From positions 1 through 64,000 of the forward strand of contig VFZC01000002.1 of NCBI GenBank assembly GCA_016871355.1: a stretch of 64,000 nt of DNA. Direction: 5' to 3'. Position 1 is the stretch's first letter. Each line of letters opens with the position of its first letter. Of this stretch, positions 41,407 to 52,897 are shown one piece after another. Under the pieces are notes generated by a model that was not told the DNA's origin, did not search any database, and saw nothing but the letters and a program-made list of their open reading frames with translations. The translations under genes and the position numbers were made by a program. This DNA comes from Actinomycetota bacterium (GTDB lineage: Bacteria; Actinomycetota; Acidimicrobiia; Acidimicrobiales; Ilumatobacteraceae).

Positions 41407-41994
41407 ATGAAGAGCGTACGAGTACTCACCGGGCGCGGAATTCCGTTGCGCCGTAGCGACGTCGACACCGACCAGATCATCCCAGCCGAATGGCTGAAGC
41501 GTGTCGAGCGCACCGGATTCGAAGCCGGTCTGTTCGCCACCTGGCGCGACGACCGCGACTTCGTTCTCAACGATCAGCGCTACGCCGGTGCGTCGATCCT
41601 GGTGGCCGGGCCGTCGTTCGGCGTCGGTTCGAGCCGCGAACACGCGGTGTGGGCCATTCAGCAATACGGATTCGACGCCGTGATCGCGCCGAGTTTCAGC
41701 GACATCTTCCGCAACAACTGCACGAAGAACGGTCTCGTTCCGGTCGCCCTCGGTCTCGACAGCGTCGAGAAGGTGTGGGCCGCCATCGAAGCCGACCCGT
41801 CCACCTCGATCGTGGTCGACATGGAGCACCTGGTGGTGGAAGTGCCGGCGGCCGGTGTGAAGGAGTCGTTCCCGATGGAACCGCAGAACCAACACCGATT
41901 CCTGAACGGACTCGACGACATCGGTATCACGATGCAGCACGCGAGCGAGATCGACGCTTTCGAGAAGAAGCGGCCGGCCTGGCTCGGCGCCTGA
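41407..41994 (+). CDS. leuD: 3-isopropylmalate dehydratase small subunit
   Basis: Swivel-domain partner of LeuC. The 195-aa protein shows RSDVDTDQIIPAEWLKRV (near 16-33), the GPSFGVGSSREHAVWAI loop and PSFSDIFRNNCTKNGL. Length fits bacterial LeuD. It starts 32 bp after leuC. A GC-rich hairpin follows before the convergent helicase gene. Confidence 0.97.
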   Translation: MKSVRVLTGRGIPLRRSDVDTDQIIPAEWLKRVERTGFEAGLFATWRDDRDFVLNDQRYAGASILVAGPSFGVGSSREHAVWAIQQYGFDAVIAPSFSDIFRNNCTKNGLVPVALGLDSVEKVWAAIEADPSTSIVVDMEHLVVEVPAAGVKESFPMEPQNQHRFLNGLDDIGITMQHASEIDAFEKKRPAWLGA

Positions 41995-42008
41995 CACATT
42001 TCTGATTC

Positions 42009-42023
42009 GGCGCGTGCCGCGCC
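42009..42023. terminator. Possible bidirectional terminator hairpin
   Basis: GGCGCG-TGC-CGCGCC lies in the 38-bp gap between the convergent leuD and helicase genes. There is no strong T-tract, so it is a weak call. Confidence 0.4.
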
Positions 42024-42032
42024 GCGTCGCGA

Positions 42033-43319
42033 TCAGTCGGTGAGGAACTCGCCGAGGTTCAGCAACATCGGATCGTTGCTAAACACTTCGATCGGCTTGG
42101 TGATGGGCATGCGCATGGTGCGCTGAAGGATCGTCACCTGCGTGTGCTGGTTGTACTCCACCAGCGTGACGGCCCAACCGTCACGACCCGCGCGCGCCGT
42201 GCGGCCCGATCGGTGCAAGTAGTCCTTGTTGTCCTTGGCCGGCTCGTAATGGATGACGGCCGCGATGTCGTCGATGTCGATGCCACGCGCCGCCACATCG
42301 GTGGCCACCAACACCTTCAGGTCACCTTCGGCGAATCGACGCAGGGCCTTCTCACGCGCGGGCTGCGGCAAATCACCATGAATGGCGGCCGCGTTCACGC
42401 CGAGCGCCTGAAGATTGTCGGACACTCGATCGCACACGCGCTTGGTCTGGCAGAACACCACCGTCTTGCCGGCACCGCGTGCGATGGCCGACACGACCTT
42501 GTCCTTGTCCATGTGGTGCACCGCGAGCCACAGGTGATGCATCGTGCCCACGGTGTCGGTGGCGGCGTCGATCGCGACCTCCACCGGATCTTTCAGGTAG
42601 GCGCGGATCAAGTGGCCGACGTCGCCGTCGAGGGTGGCCGAGAACAACATGGTCTGATTGCGACCGGTGCAGCGGCGCAGGATCCATTCGACCTGCGGAG
42701 TGAAACCGTCGTCGGCCATGCGGTCGGCTTCGTCGAGAACCACCACTTCGACACCCGACACGTCGATCTCGTCGGACTTCAACAAGTCGATGAGACGTAG
42801 CGGAGTGGCCACGACGATCTCGATGCCCACTTTCAACTTGTCGACTTGATGGTGACGGCTCGCTCCGCCGTACACCGGGAGAACTCGGCGACCCGAATGA
42901 CGTGCCACCGGTTCGATGACCTCGGCCACCTGAATGGCGAGTTCGCGTGTGGGCACGAGCACCAAACCGAGCGGACGCAAGGGTTCGGCCCGCTCGGAGA
43001 TGCGCGACAACATCGGCACACCGAACGCGAGCGTCTTGCCCGAACCGGTCTTGGCCCGACCACAGACGTCGTGACCGTTCAGCGCGACCGGAATGGCTTC
43101 TTTCTGAATGGCGAACGGCTGAGCGAAACCGGCCGCGGCCAGGCCGGCGTCGACTTCGTGCGGAACACCGAGAACGGCGAAGCCGGTGGGGGTGGGCACC
43201 GGGGGCAGGACGTTGATGGAGGTGAGGGGCTGCGTGGACGTCGGGGCTGGACTGTCGTCTGGATGACGTCGGCGCCGACGACCGCGAGGAGATCCCTGTC
43301 GGGGGGCGGGCTCGGTCAT
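42033..43319 (-). CDS. DEAD-box RNA helicase
   Basis: A 428-aa ATP-dependent RNA helicase. Motifs in order: Q-motif region FAQPFAIQKEAIP, I GRAKTGSGKT, Ia PTRELAIQV, II VLDEADRM (DEAD), III SAT, V ATDVAARGIDI, VI HRSGRTARAGRDG. A short basic, arginine-rich N-terminal tail (about 5-20) precedes the core; the C-terminal tail is minimal. It probably unwinds RNA structure in ribosome assembly or mRNA turnover. I chose the ATG at 43319, where the helicase-like composition starts; the frame is open further upstream but overlaps the next gene. Confidence 0.93.
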   Translation of the reverse strand: MTEPAPRQGSPRGRRRRRHPDDSPAPTSTQPLTSINVLPPVPTPTGFAVLGVPHEVDAGLAAAGFAQPFAIQKEAIPVALNGHDVCGRAKTGSGKTLAFGVPMLSRISERAEPLRPLGLVLVPTRELAIQVAEVIEPVARHSGRRVLPVYGGASRHHQVDKLKVGIEIVVATPLRLIDLLKSDEIDVSGVEVVVLDEADRMADDGFTPQVEWILRRCTGRNQTMLFSATLDGDVGHLIRAYLKDPVEVAIDAATDTVGTMHHLWLAVHHMDKDKVVSAIARGAGKTVVFCQTKRVCDRVSDNLQALGVNAAAIHGDLPQPAREKALRRFAEGDLKVLVATDVAARGIDIDDIAAVIHYEPAKDNKDYLHRSGRTARAGRDGWAVTLVEYNQHTQVTILQRTMRMPITKPIEVFSNDPMLLNLGEFLTD

Positions 43320-43403
43320 GGTCGGTACCGAGGGTACCGGGTGGCGGCGACGCTGGTGCAGACCGGGTGATGATCGGCGAGAGAAGAGAGCACCACTGAT
43401 GCC

Positions 43404-43409
43404 TACTCT
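43404..43409 (+). promoter_or_regulatory. Leaderless -10 box TACTCT
   Basis: TACTCT ends 6 nt before the ATG of the acyl-CoA synthetase gene; no ribosome site is visible. Confidence 0.45.
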
Positions 43410-43415
43410 GTCGGC

Positions 43416-44975
43416 ATGCACGTGCCCCTGACGATCAACGACCACATTCGCCGCGCCGAGCTCCTCTACGCCGATCGCGTGGCCGTGGTGGACGAACCCG
43501 ACCAACCGGCCGAATCGTGGGGATCGCTCACCTACCGCCAGGTCGGCGAGCGCATGCGCGCACAGGCGGCCGGACTCGACGCGCTCGGAATCAGAGTAGG
43601 CGAACGAGTGGCGATGGTGAGCCACAACTCGGCGCGGCTGCTCACGAGTTTCTTCGGTGTGTCGGGGTCGGGTCGCATTCTCGTTCCGGTGAACTTCCGG
43701 CTCGTCGCCGAAGAAGTGAAGTACATCGTCGAACACTCCGGCGCGCGCGTGTTGCTCGTCGACCCCGAATTGGAAGATGCGATGTCGTCGGTCGAGTGCG
43801 AGCACAAGTTCGTGATCGGTCGCAATGCCGACGATGCGTTGATGCGCTTCGGCGTCGAGCCGAAGCCGTGGACTCCCGACGAAACCGCCACCGCCACCAT
43901 CAACTACACGAGTGGCACGACTGCTCGCCCCAAGGGAGTGCAACTCACGCATCGCAATCTGTGGCTCAACGCCGCCACGTTCGGGTGGCAGATGGGTGTG
44001 AACGATCGCGACGTGTACTTGCACACACTCCCCCAGTTCCACTGCAACGGTTGGGGAATGGTGTACGCGGTCACCGGCATGGGTGGACGCCACATCATTC
44101 TGCGCAAGGTCGACGGGGCCGAGATCTTGCGCCGTATCGACTCGCACGGCGTGACGATGTTGTGCGGTGCGCCGGCCGTCGTGAACGCCGTCCTCGATGC
44201 CGCCGCCACATGGAACGGTCCGATTCCGGGCCGCGATCGCGTGCGCATGGTCGTGGCCGGAGCACCGCCGCCCACGCGCACCATCGAACGTATGGAGACC
44301 GAACTGGGTTGGGAATTCGCGCAGTTGTACGGGCTCACCGAAACGTCACCGTTCCTCACGATGAACCGCACACGTTCCGAGTTCGACTCGCTCACACCCA
44401 CCGAGCGCGCGCAAAGGTTGTCGCGGGCCGGCGCGCCGGCTCTCGGTGTCGAACTGCGCACGTCACCGCAAGGTGAAGTTCTCGCGCGGGGCAACGTGAT
44501 CATGGAGGGTTACTGGAACCAACCCGAGGCCACGAACGATGCAATTCACGCGGCGGCCGACGACCCGAACGGCCCGGCCTGGTTCCACACCGGTGACGGC
44601 GGTGGCATCGATGCCGAGGGTTACGTCACCATCAGCGATCGCAAGAAGGACGTGATCATCTCGGGTGGTGAGAACGTGTCGTCCATCGAAGTGGAGGACG
44701 CCATCTTCAGCCACCCCGATGTGGCCGAAGTGGCCGTGATCGGCGTGCCCGACGAGAAATGGGGAGAACTGGTGCTCGCCCTCGTCGTGAAGTCGGCTGG
44801 TTCGACACTCAGTGAAGACGACGTGATCGCCTACGCCAAGACCAAGTTGGCCGGTTACAAGTGCCCGAAGCGCGTGGAGTTCCGCGATGCCCTGGCCCGC
44901 ACGGCCACCGGCAAGTTGCAGAAGTTCAAACTGCGCGAGCCCTACTGGGCCGGCCAGACCCGCCAGGTGAACTGA
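43416..44975 (+). CDS. AMP-binding acyl-CoA synthetase
   Basis: A 519-aa adenylate-forming enzyme that activates a carboxylic acid with ATP and CoA. The P-loop is TINYTSGTTARPKGVQLTHR (near 165-185), the YGLTE block is at about 308, and GDGGGIDAEGYVTISDRKKDVIIS-type hinge (partly GYVTISDRKKD) near 405 separates the C-domain; the catalytic lysine is in RTATGKLQKFKLR. Medium/long fatty acids or aromatic acids are possible substrates. It is leaderless and stands between the helicase and fcl genes. Confidence 0.92.
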   Translation: MHVPLTINDHIRRAELLYADRVAVVDEPDQPAESWGSLTYRQVGERMRAQAAGLDALGIRVGERVAMVSHNSARLLTSFFGVSGSGRILVPVNFRLVAEEVKYIVEHSGARVLLVDPELEDAMSSVECEHKFVIGRNADDALMRFGVEPKPWTPDETATATINYTSGTTARPKGVQLTHRNLWLNAATFGWQMGVNDRDVYLHTLPQFHCNGWGMVYAVTGMGGRHIILRKVDGAEILRRIDSHGVTMLCGAPAVVNAVLDAAATWNGPIPGRDRVRMVVAGAPPPTRTIERMETELGWEFAQLYGLTETSPFLTMNRTRSEFDSLTPTERAQRLSRAGAPALGVELRTSPQGEVLARGNVIMEGYWNQPEATNDAIHAAADDPNGPAWFHTGDGGGIDAEGYVTISDRKKDVIISGGENVSSIEVEDAIFSHPDVAEVAVIGVPDEKWGELVLALVVKSAGSTLSEDDVIAYAKTKLAGYKCPKRVEFRDALARTATGKLQKFKLREPYWAGQTRQVN

Positions 44976-44976
44976 C

Positions 44977-45945
44977 TCAGTCGATTCCGCGCAGGCCGAC
45001 CGCGGTCGACACCTGCTCGAGATACCACTGATACGTCGAACGAATACCCGAGTCGAGGTCGTACGACGGCGACCAGCCCAGGTTGCGCAGACGGCTGACG
45101 TCGAGCACCTTGCGCGGCATGCCGTCGGGCTTCGACGTGTCGAACACCAAATCGGCGTCGGGGTGCACCACATCGCGCACCTTCTCGGCCAGTTCGCGGA
45201 TGCTGAGATCGACTCCGGTACCCACGTTGATGTGCGAGTCGTCGCTGTAGTTCTCCATCAAGAACACACACGCGTCGGCCAGGTCGTCGACATGGAGGAA
45301 TTCGCGCATCGGACTGCCGGTGCCCCAGATTTCGACCTCGGATCGACCGGCTTGGCGAGCGTCGTGGAACTTGCGGATGAGGGCCGGCAGCACGTGACTG
45401 GAAGCGAGATCGAAGTTGTCGTTGGGCCCGTACAAGTTGGTGGGCATGGCCGAGATGAAGTCGGATCCGTATTGACGACGGTAGGCCTGACACAACTTGA
45501 TCCCGGCGATCTTGGCGATGGCGTACCACTCGTTGGTGGGTTCGAGTGGACCGGTGAGCAGTTGTTCCTCGGTGATCGGCTGTGTGGCGTGACGCGGATA
45601 GATGCACGAACTACCGAGATACAACAACTTGGTGACACCACTCAGATGGCTCGCGTGCACGACCGTGCCGTGAATCATCAAGTTGTCGTAGATGAATTCG
45701 GCCGGACGCGTGCTGTTGGCGAGGATCCCACCCACCGTGCCGGCCACCAAGAACACGTAATCGGGGCGGTTGGCCTCGAACCACGTGTTGACCGCACCCT
45801 GATCGCGCAGGTCGAGTTCGCGCCGTGTGGCCGTGAGCACGTTGATGTGGTCCGCAGCCTCGAGACGACGCACCACCGCACTGCCCACCAGCCCGGTGTG
45901 GCCGGCCACGTAGACACGGGCGTCCTTCGGCATCGGGTTCAGCAC
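44977..45945 (-). CDS. fcl: GDP-L-fucose synthase
   Basis: NADP-dependent epimerase/reductase converting GDP-4-keto-6-deoxymannose to GDP-L-fucose. The 322-aa protein has [14 protein letters not shown] (Rossmann loop near 14-27), the GTVGGI and LGSSCIYPR blocks and the catalytic Y-x3-K in [11 protein letters not shown], plus [12 protein letters not shown], all close to fucose synthases. GTG start with AGGAG 6 nt upstream. GDP-mannose dehydratase (gmd), its usual partner, is not nearby. Suggests L-fucose-type sugar in a surface glycan. Confidence 0.9.
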   Translation of the reverse strand: MLNPMPKDARVYVAGHTGLVGSAVVRRLEAADHINVLTATRRELDLRDQGAVNTWFEANRPDYVFLVAGTVGGILANSTRPAEFIYDNLMIHGTVVHASHLSGVTKLLYLGSSCIYPRHATQPITEEQLLTGPLEPTNEWYAIAKIAGIKLCQAYRRQYGSDFISAMPTNLYGPNDNFDLASSHVLPALIRKFHDARQAGRSEVEIWGTGSPMREFLHVDDLADACVFLMENYSDDSHINVGTGVDLSIRELAEKVRDVVHPDADLVFDTSKPDGMPRKVLDVSRLRNLGWSPSYDLDSGIRSTYQWYLEQVSTAVGLRGID

Positions 45946-45965
45946 GACTGGCTCCTACGACTCAT

Positions 45966-45982
45966 CGCGGTCGACGACCGCG
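45966..45982 (-). terminator. Possible terminator after the serine hydrolase gene
   Basis: CGCGGTCG-A-CGACCGCG is an 8-bp perfect stem in the 83-bp gap after the beta-lactamase-fold gene and before fcl. No T-tract follows, so confidence is low. Confidence 0.35.
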
Positions 45983-46028
45983 AACAAACGATACCGACCG
46001 AACTCGGGTCGCACCTTTCAGTCCGCGC

Positions 46029-47264
46029 TCAATCGACCAAGGCCTGGTGCAGCAACTGCTTCAACTGGCTGCGAATCGGATACGTGCTGGACGGCATCAA
46101 CTGCGTCATGAACGTGAGCGTGAGGTCTTCCACCGGATCGACCATGAACCAGGTGCTGGCCGCACCGCCCCAGCCGAAGTCGCCGACCGAGCCCGGGGTC
46201 TTGTTGGCCACCGGATCGAGTGTGACGCTCACGCCGAGGCCGAAGCCCACGCCGTCGAACGTGGTCTCGGCGAACAACGGACGACCGTATTCGGTGAGGT
46301 CGGCGTTGCCGGGCAGATGATTGCTCGCCATGTAGTGCACGATGCGCGGCGACAGGATGCGATGACCGTCGAATTCGCCGCCGCGTCGCAGCATTTCGGC
46401 GAAGCGAACGTAGTCGGGCATCGTCGACACCAAACCTCCACCACCACCGTCGAAAGCAGGTTCACTGCGCGTTCCGCGATCGGCGCCATCGGCCCGCACC
46501 GCCTCGCGTTGGCCGGGCATCTTCGTGTACAGCGCACTCAGGCGATCGACTTTGTCGGGCGGGCACCAGAACGCCGTGTCGGTCATGCCGAGCGGCTCGA
46601 AGATGCGCTGGCGCAAGAATTCGCCCAGGCGTTGACCGCTGATCACTTCCACCACACGACCGAGCACATCGATCGACGTGGAGTAATTCCATTCACTTCC
46701 GGGCTGGAACAACAGCGGTTGCTTCGCCAGCAGTGAACACACACCAGCCAGATCGAGATCGCGAGGGAAGCCCCACTCCATACCGGCTCGTCGGTAGATC
46801 TCGTCGACCGGATGCGAATACATGAATCCGTACGTGAGTCCGGCGGTGTGCGTGAAGAGATGCCACATGAGCATCGGCTCGGTCTGCGGTTCGAGAATGG
46901 GGTTCACGAACGTGCCGCCCCGCCACACTTTCGATTCACCGAACTCGGGGATGAACTTCGACACGCGATCGTTGAGTTCGAAACGACCCTCTTCCCAGAG
47001 CATCAACGCGGCCACCGCGGTGATGGGCTTGGTCATCGAGAAGATACGCCAGATCGTGTCGTCGGCGACCGGACGACCTTCTTCGCGATCGGCGAATCCA
47101 CAGCGCGACGAATGCGCCACCTTGCCGTCGCGGGCGATCACCACCTGCCAACCCGACAGGCGACCTTCATCGACGTAGCGCGTGAAGTGCGCGTCGAGGC
47201 GCGCGAGACGCTCGGGCGACAGGCCGACTTCACCGGGACTCACCAAGGGCAGACCGTGATTCAT
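46029..47264 (-). CDS. Beta-lactamase-fold serine hydrolase (class C-like esterase)
   Basis: A 411-aa serine hydrolase of the beta-lactamase/EstB/DD-peptidase clan. The nucleophile motif is S76-M-T-K79 (FSMTKPITA), the Tyr motif is around Y194 (EWNYSTS), and a GWGGAAST block near the C-terminus replaces KTG. No signal peptide is seen, so it is probably cytoplasmic and an esterase rather than a true beta-lactamase. Leaderless: TAACGT ends 6 nt before the ATG. Substrate unknown. Confidence 0.9.
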   Translation of the reverse strand: MNHGLPLVSPGEVGLSPERLARLDAHFTRYVDEGRLSGWQVVIARDGKVAHSSRCGFADREEGRPVADDTIWRIFSMTKPITAVAALMLWEEGRFELNDRVSKFIPEFGESKVWRGGTFVNPILEPQTEPMLMWHLFTHTAGLTYGFMYSHPVDEIYRRAGMEWGFPRDLDLAGVCSLLAKQPLLFQPGSEWNYSTSIDVLGRVVEVISGQRLGEFLRQRIFEPLGMTDTAFWCPPDKVDRLSALYTKMPGQREAVRADGADRGTRSEPAFDGGGGGLVSTMPDYVRFAEMLRRGGEFDGHRILSPRIVHYMASNHLPGNADLTEYGRPLFAETTFDGVGFGLGVSVTLDPVANKTPGSVGDFGWGGAASTWFMVDPVEDLTLTFMTQLMPSSTYPIRSQLKQLLHQALVD

Positions 47265-47270
47265 GTCGTC

Positions 47271-47276
47271 ACGTTA
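47271..47276 (-). promoter_or_regulatory. Leaderless -10 box TAACGT
   Basis: Minus-strand TAACGT ends 6 nt before the ATG at 47264. Confidence 0.45.
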
Positions 47277-47289
47277 GGCACCCGAAATA

Positions 47290-47333
47290 CAACGACCCGT
47301 CGGCGAGCCGGAGCTCGAGCCTTCGGGTCGTTG
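47290..47333 (-). terminator. Hairpin terminator after thioredoxin gene
   Basis: CAACGACCCG and CGGGTCGTTG form a 10-bp stem with a GC-rich inner loop, followed on the minus strand by TATTT. An outer GCACCCG/CGGGTGC pairing can extend it. It lies about 150 bp after the thioredoxin stop. Confidence 0.6.
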
Positions 47334-47482
47334 CGCCGCTGGCGGGTGCGGCAGACCGAATTTAGTGAGACGTGAACGAACGCTGAACTTCCACCGCGGG
47401 GAAGTTTTCTACAATCTCACGCGTTTCCGTAGGAAAGTTTCGGCGCAGGGGGCCGCCGACCCGGCCACGTCGATCACATCGA

Positions 47483-47848
47483 TCACGTCGACTGGGCGTC
47501 GATCTCGGTGCGTACCGCATCCATGTCGAGCGCCTTGGCCTTGTCGACCAGATCGCTGAGCGCGTGCTCGGGCAACGCCCCGGCCTGGTTGTAGAGCAAG
47601 ATGCCGTCGCGGAAGATCATCAGAGTGGGGATCGACTGGATGCCGAACTGGGCCGCGATCGACTGCTCGGCTTCGGTGTCGACCTTGCCGAAGGTGGCGT
47701 CGGGGTGAGCCGAAGCCACCTTCTCGAACACCGGGGCGAAAGCCCGACACGGCCCACACCAGGCGGCCCAGAAGTCGACCAGTACCAGACCCTCACCGGC
47801 GACGGTGGACTCGAAGTTGGCCGAGGTGAGTTCGACGGCGGTGCCCAT
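47483..47848 (-). CDS. Thioredoxin
   Basis: A 121-aa thioredoxin with the active site WCGPC (C31 and C34), the preceding VLVDFWAAW and the cis-proline block SIPTLMIF. The ATG at 47848 has a GGAGG site 9 nt upstream and no signal peptide, so it is cytoplasmic, reducing protein disulfides. An in-frame hydrophobic extension upstream was rejected because it lacks a ribosome site. The gene stands alone; no thioredoxin reductase is adjacent. Confidence 0.94.
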   Translation of the reverse strand: MGTAVELTSANFESTVAGEGLVLVDFWAAWCGPCRAFAPVFEKVASAHPDATFGKVDTEAEQSIAAQFGIQSIPTLMIFRDGILLYNQAGALPEHALSDLVDKAKALDMDAVRTEIDAQST

Positions 47849-48005
47849 GACTGGTGCCTCCTTGGTGGCGGACCGAGCGATCACGACGACGACTCGGACT
47901 GCCAAGACAACCACGCGGGGTCCGGATTCATTCCCATCGGGCGCGAGCGGGGGTGCGGCCGGTTTATTACATCCGTCACTCCGGGGCAGAAATACCCCTG
48001 GACAA

Positions 48006-48034
48006 TGGACAGGTACCCCCCATGTTTGTAGGGT
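48006..48034 (+). promoter_or_regulatory. Promoter of the 54-aa gene
   Basis: TGGACA (48006-48011), a 17-bp spacer and TAGGGT (48029-48034) form a good sigma-70-type promoter. The leader contains a small hairpin TCCCTG-TACG-CAGGGA (about 48050-48065). Confidence 0.6.
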
Positions 48035-48088
48035 CCAACCGCTTTATCCATCCCTGTACGCAGGGAGACATCCGGGGAGGTCAGACCG

Positions 48089-48253
48089 ATGAACACCCAG
48101 ACCGCCGAGGCCCGCACCCTCACCATCGATCTCACGGAACCCCGCTACCCCGGTAAAGGCATCGGCTACGACTGGCGTTCGCTGGTCGCGGCCGCCGAGG
48201 CCGCTTCGCTCGACGACGACCTCGCGCACCTCGACGCGGTTCCCGTCGACTGA
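48089..48253 (+). CDS. Small acidic protein (54 aa) of unknown function
   Basis: A 54-codon frame starting MNTQTAEARTLTIDLTEPRY and ending HLDAVPVD, with a strong GGGGAGG site 9 nt upstream and its own promoter. It contains PGKGIGYDWRSLVAAAEAA, which may form a short helix, and an acidic tail. I do not recognise it. It lies 58 bp before the leu leader peptide, but the leu promoter intervenes, so it is probably a separate gene rather than part of attenuation. Confidence 0.65.
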   Translation: MNTQTAEARTLTIDLTEPRYPGKGIGYDWRSLVAAAEAASLDDDLAHLDAVPVD

Positions 48254-48275
48254 CGACGCACGTTCACCGATCTCG

Positions 48276-50179
<1,904 letters not shown>

Positions 50180-50259
50180 CGCGGGCCTTCGAGCCAACCG
50201 ATCCGGTGGGATAGGGTCGGCCCGAGTCATCCGACAACGTCTTTCAGACAGGAGTCACC

Positions 50260-50451
50260 ATGAAAGTGAAGGTCGACTACGACGTGTGCGCGTCGACGGG
50301 TTCGTGCATGCAGGTGTGCCCCGAAGTCTTCGAAGTGCGTAGCGATGGCTACCTCTACATCCTCAACGAAGAGCCGGGCGAAGAACTGCGCGAGAAGGTC
50401 GAGCAAGCCGCCGACCTCTGCCCCACCGCCGCCATCTCCGTCGAAGGCTGA
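50260..50451 (+). CDS. Small ferredoxin, probably [3Fe-4S] type
   Basis: A 63-aa iron-sulfur protein. Cys at 10, 16 and 54 (CASTGSC and LCPTAA) match a single-cluster ferredoxin in which the second cysteine of CxxCxxC is Thr13, as in [3Fe-4S] proteins that feed cytochromes P450; an additional Cys20 stands where alanine is usual. It carries single electrons in the cytoplasm. No P450 is nearby. A TAGGGT at 50212-50217 could be its -10, 42 bp before the ATG; AGGAG lies just upstream. pyrF follows directly. Confidence 0.9.
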   Translation: MKVKVDYDVCASTGSCMQVCPEVFEVRSDGYLYILNEEPGEELREKVEQAADLCPTAAISVEG

Positions 50452-50453
50452 TC

Positions 50454-51263
50454 CTGGGCTTCCACGCCAAGCTCCGCTCGGCCTGGAAGTCGGCCGACTC
50501 GATGTTGTGCGTCGGGCTCGATCCCGACCTCGACAAGTTTCCCGACGGTGTCGAACGGTCGGCTCGCGGCGCACTCGACTTCTGCCGCCGCGTCGTCGAC
50601 TCGACCGCCGAATTCGCCTGTGCGTTCAAACCGCAGATCGCGTACTTCGCCGCCCTCGGTGCCGAACGCGATCTCGAACAGCTCTGTGCGCACATCCGCG
50701 AACAGCATCCGAACATCGTTCTGATCCTCGACGCCAAACGCGGCGACATCGGCCCGACCGCCGAGCGCTACGCACGCGAGGCCTTCGATCGCTACGGCGC
50801 CGACGCCGTCACCGTCAATCCGTATCTCGGCACCGATTCGCTCGAACCGTTCTTCGCCCACTCGGGTAAAGGCGTGATCGTGCTGTGCCGCACGTCCAAT
50901 CCGGGTAGCGGTGATTTCCAATCGCTCACCGTCGACGGTCAACCCCTCTACGAACGCGTGGCTCGCCTCGCGGTCGACGACTGGACGAAGCGCGGCGAGG
51001 TGGCCCTCGTCGTTGGCGCCACCTATCCCGACGAATTGGCACGAGTCCGCGCGATCGTCGCTGACCTTCCGCTTCTGGTGCCGGGTATCGGTGCGCAGGG
51101 CGGTGACGTGGCCGCCACGGTGACGGCTGGTCGTGATGCGTCGGGCTACGGGATGATGATCAACTCGTCGCGCGCGATTCTGTACGCATCGAGTGGTGCC
51201 AATTGGGTGGAGGCCACGACCCGCGCCGCCGAACGGACTCGCGACGAGATCCGCGCCGTCTAG
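50454..51263 (+). CDS. pyrF: Orotidine 5'-phosphate decarboxylase
   Basis: Last step of UMP synthesis. The catalytic DAKRGDIG lies near residue 93 of the long form, with LCVGLDPD at the start of the barrel and GIGAQGGD as the phosphate loop; type 2 (mycobacterial-like) PyrF. The conserved N-terminal helix ([14 protein letters not shown]) lies upstream of the first ATG (50502), and no ATG, GTG or TTG occurs in frame before it. A CTG at 50454 with GAAGG 6 nt upstream is the best start. It follows the ferredoxin stop by 2 bp. Confidence 0.9.
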   Translation: MGFHAKLRSAWKSADSMLCVGLDPDLDKFPDGVERSARGALDFCRRVVDSTAEFACAFKPQIAYFAALGAERDLEQLCAHIREQHPNIVLILDAKRGDIGPTAERYAREAFDRYGADAVTVNPYLGTDSLEPFFAHSGKGVIVLCRTSNPGSGDFQSLTVDGQPLYERVARLAVDDWTKRGEVALVVGATYPDELARVRAIVADLPLLVPGIGAQGGDVAATVTAGRDASGYGMMINSSRAILYASSGANWVEATTRAAERTRDEIRAV

Positions 51264-52825
51264 GCGTGCAGAACGTGGACGCTCGTGATGCCGGGCGACG
51301 TGCGCAAACGATGGAGCACGTCATCGGCCACCGGGCCCGAGGGCGCGATCACCATGAGAGCCGAACCCGGCTCGGGGCTACGACCCACGTCCATGTCGCT
51401 GATGTTCACGCCGGCATCACCGAGCACCGTGCCGACGAGACCGATCACACCCGGGCGGTCGTCGTTGCGGACCACGAGCATGTTCTCGGCCGGCGGAACG
51501 TCGGTGGTGTGATCTTCGATCATCACCAGACGCGGATCGCCCCGGCGTCCCGTGAGTGTGCCGGCGATGCTGTGGCCACCGCCGCGCAACGTCACGAGGT
51601 TCACGTAGTCGTGCGAATCGCGAGACGAGAGTTCGCGCACTTCTACACCGGCCGACTTGGCCAACTGCGGAGCGTTCACGTACGACACTGGTTCGTCGCT
51701 GATGGCACTGAAGAAACCCTTCAACACACTGAGCGTGAGGATGCGGCTGTCGTACTGCGCGATCTCACCTTCGAGACAGATCTCGAGTTGCGACGGCGCC
51801 GACTCGCACAACGTGGCGAACAGTCGACCCAAGCGTTCGGCCAGCGGAAGGAACGGACGAAGAGTCTCGTTGGCCTCGGCCGCCGACACGTTGACGGCGA
51901 ACGGGACGAAGTCGCCGGCGAGGGCGAGCTGCACCATGTCGGCGATCGTGTCACCGGCCTTGTCCTGTGCTTCACGCGTGCTCGCTCCGAGGTGCGGAGT
52001 GACCACCACTTGGTCGAGCGCGAAGAGCGGGCTGTCGGTGCACGGCTCGACATCGAACACGTCGAGAGCGGCGCCCGCGATCTGACCCGAGCGCACCGCT
52101 TCGGCCAGCGCCTCTTCGTCGACGATGCCACCGCGCGCCACGTTGATCACGCGAAGATCGGGCTTGGCCTTGACGAGGATGTGGCGGCCGATGATGCCCT
52201 TGGTCTCCTTGGTCTTGGGGAGATGCACCGTGACGAAATCGCTCTGGGCGATGAGGTCGTCGAGTTGAACCATGTCGACACCCATCTGACGGGCGCGATC
52301 GGCCGTGATGTACGGGTCGTACGCGATGAGACGCATACCGAAACCAGCCGCGCGCTGCGCCACCAGCTTGCCGATTCGACCGAGGCCGACGATGCCGAGG
52401 GTCTTGTCGGCGAGTTCGACGCCCTCCCAACGACTGCGTTCCCAGCGGCCGGCCTTCAGTGCGGCGTGGGCCTGCGGCACGTTGCGCGCCGAGGCCAGCA
52501 ACAACGCCATGGTGTGTTCGGCCGCCGACACGATGTTGCTCTGCGGCGCGTTCACCACCATCACACCGCGACGAGTGGCGGCTTCGACATCGACGTTGTC
52601 GAGACCGATCCCGGCGCGACCCACCACCACCAGATCGGTGGCTCCGGCCAGCACCTCGGCGGTCACCTGAGTGGCCGAGCGGATGATGAGGGCGTGGACC
52701 CCCACCACGGCCTCGGGCAGGGACTGCGGCGTGAGATCGAGACGCACGATCACGTCGTGGCCGGCCGCCCGTAAACGATCGAGGCCTCCTTCGGCAATCT
52801 CTTCGGAAACCAGGATGCGAGCCAT
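51260..52825 (-). CDS. serA: D-3-phosphoglycerate dehydrogenase
   Basis: Oxidises 3-phosphoglycerate, the first step to serine. The 521-aa protein is the long form: NAD domain with [15 protein letters not shown] (near 145-160), catalytic Arg in [12 protein letters not shown], the [21 protein letters not shown] region with the catalytic His, then an allosteric intervening domain and a C-terminal ACT domain (about 450-521). The ATG at 52825 gives [10 protein letters not shown]. Converges on pyrF with a 4-bp overlap. Confidence 0.96.
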   Translation of the reverse strand: MARILVSEEIAEGGLDRLRAAGHDVIVRLDLTPQSLPEAVVGVHALIIRSATQVTAEVLAGATDLVVVGRAGIGLDNVDVEAATRRGVMVVNAPQSNIVSAAEHTMALLLASARNVPQAHAALKAGRWERSRWEGVELADKTLGIVGLGRIGKLVAQRAAGFGMRLIAYDPYITADRARQMGVDMVQLDDLIAQSDFVTVHLPKTKETKGIIGRHILVKAKPDLRVINVARGGIVDEEALAEAVRSGQIAGAALDVFDVEPCTDSPLFALDQVVVTPHLGASTREAQDKAGDTIADMVQLALAGDFVPFAVNVSAAEANETLRPFLPLAERLGRLFATLCESAPSQLEICLEGEIAQYDSRILTLSVLKGFFSAISDEPVSYVNAPQLAKSAGVEVRELSSRDSHDYVNLVTLRGGGHSIAGTLTGRRGDPRLVMIEDHTTDVPPAENMLVVRNDDRPGVIGLVGTVLGDAGVNISDMDVGRSPEPGSALMVIAPSGPVADDVLHRLRTSPGITSVHVLHA

Positions 52826-52897
52826 AGACGAGTTCCTATCGTGGTCGGCGGGCCCCCGGGCCACCCAACCCAATTGACATTTCGTTCAAAGAAACCC

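Noticed and set aside
47881-47914. N-terminal extension of thioredoxin with a hydrophobic stretch (possible signal peptide)
   Set aside because: It lacks a ribosome site, whereas the ATG at 47848 has GGAGG at good distance and gives a standard thioredoxin.
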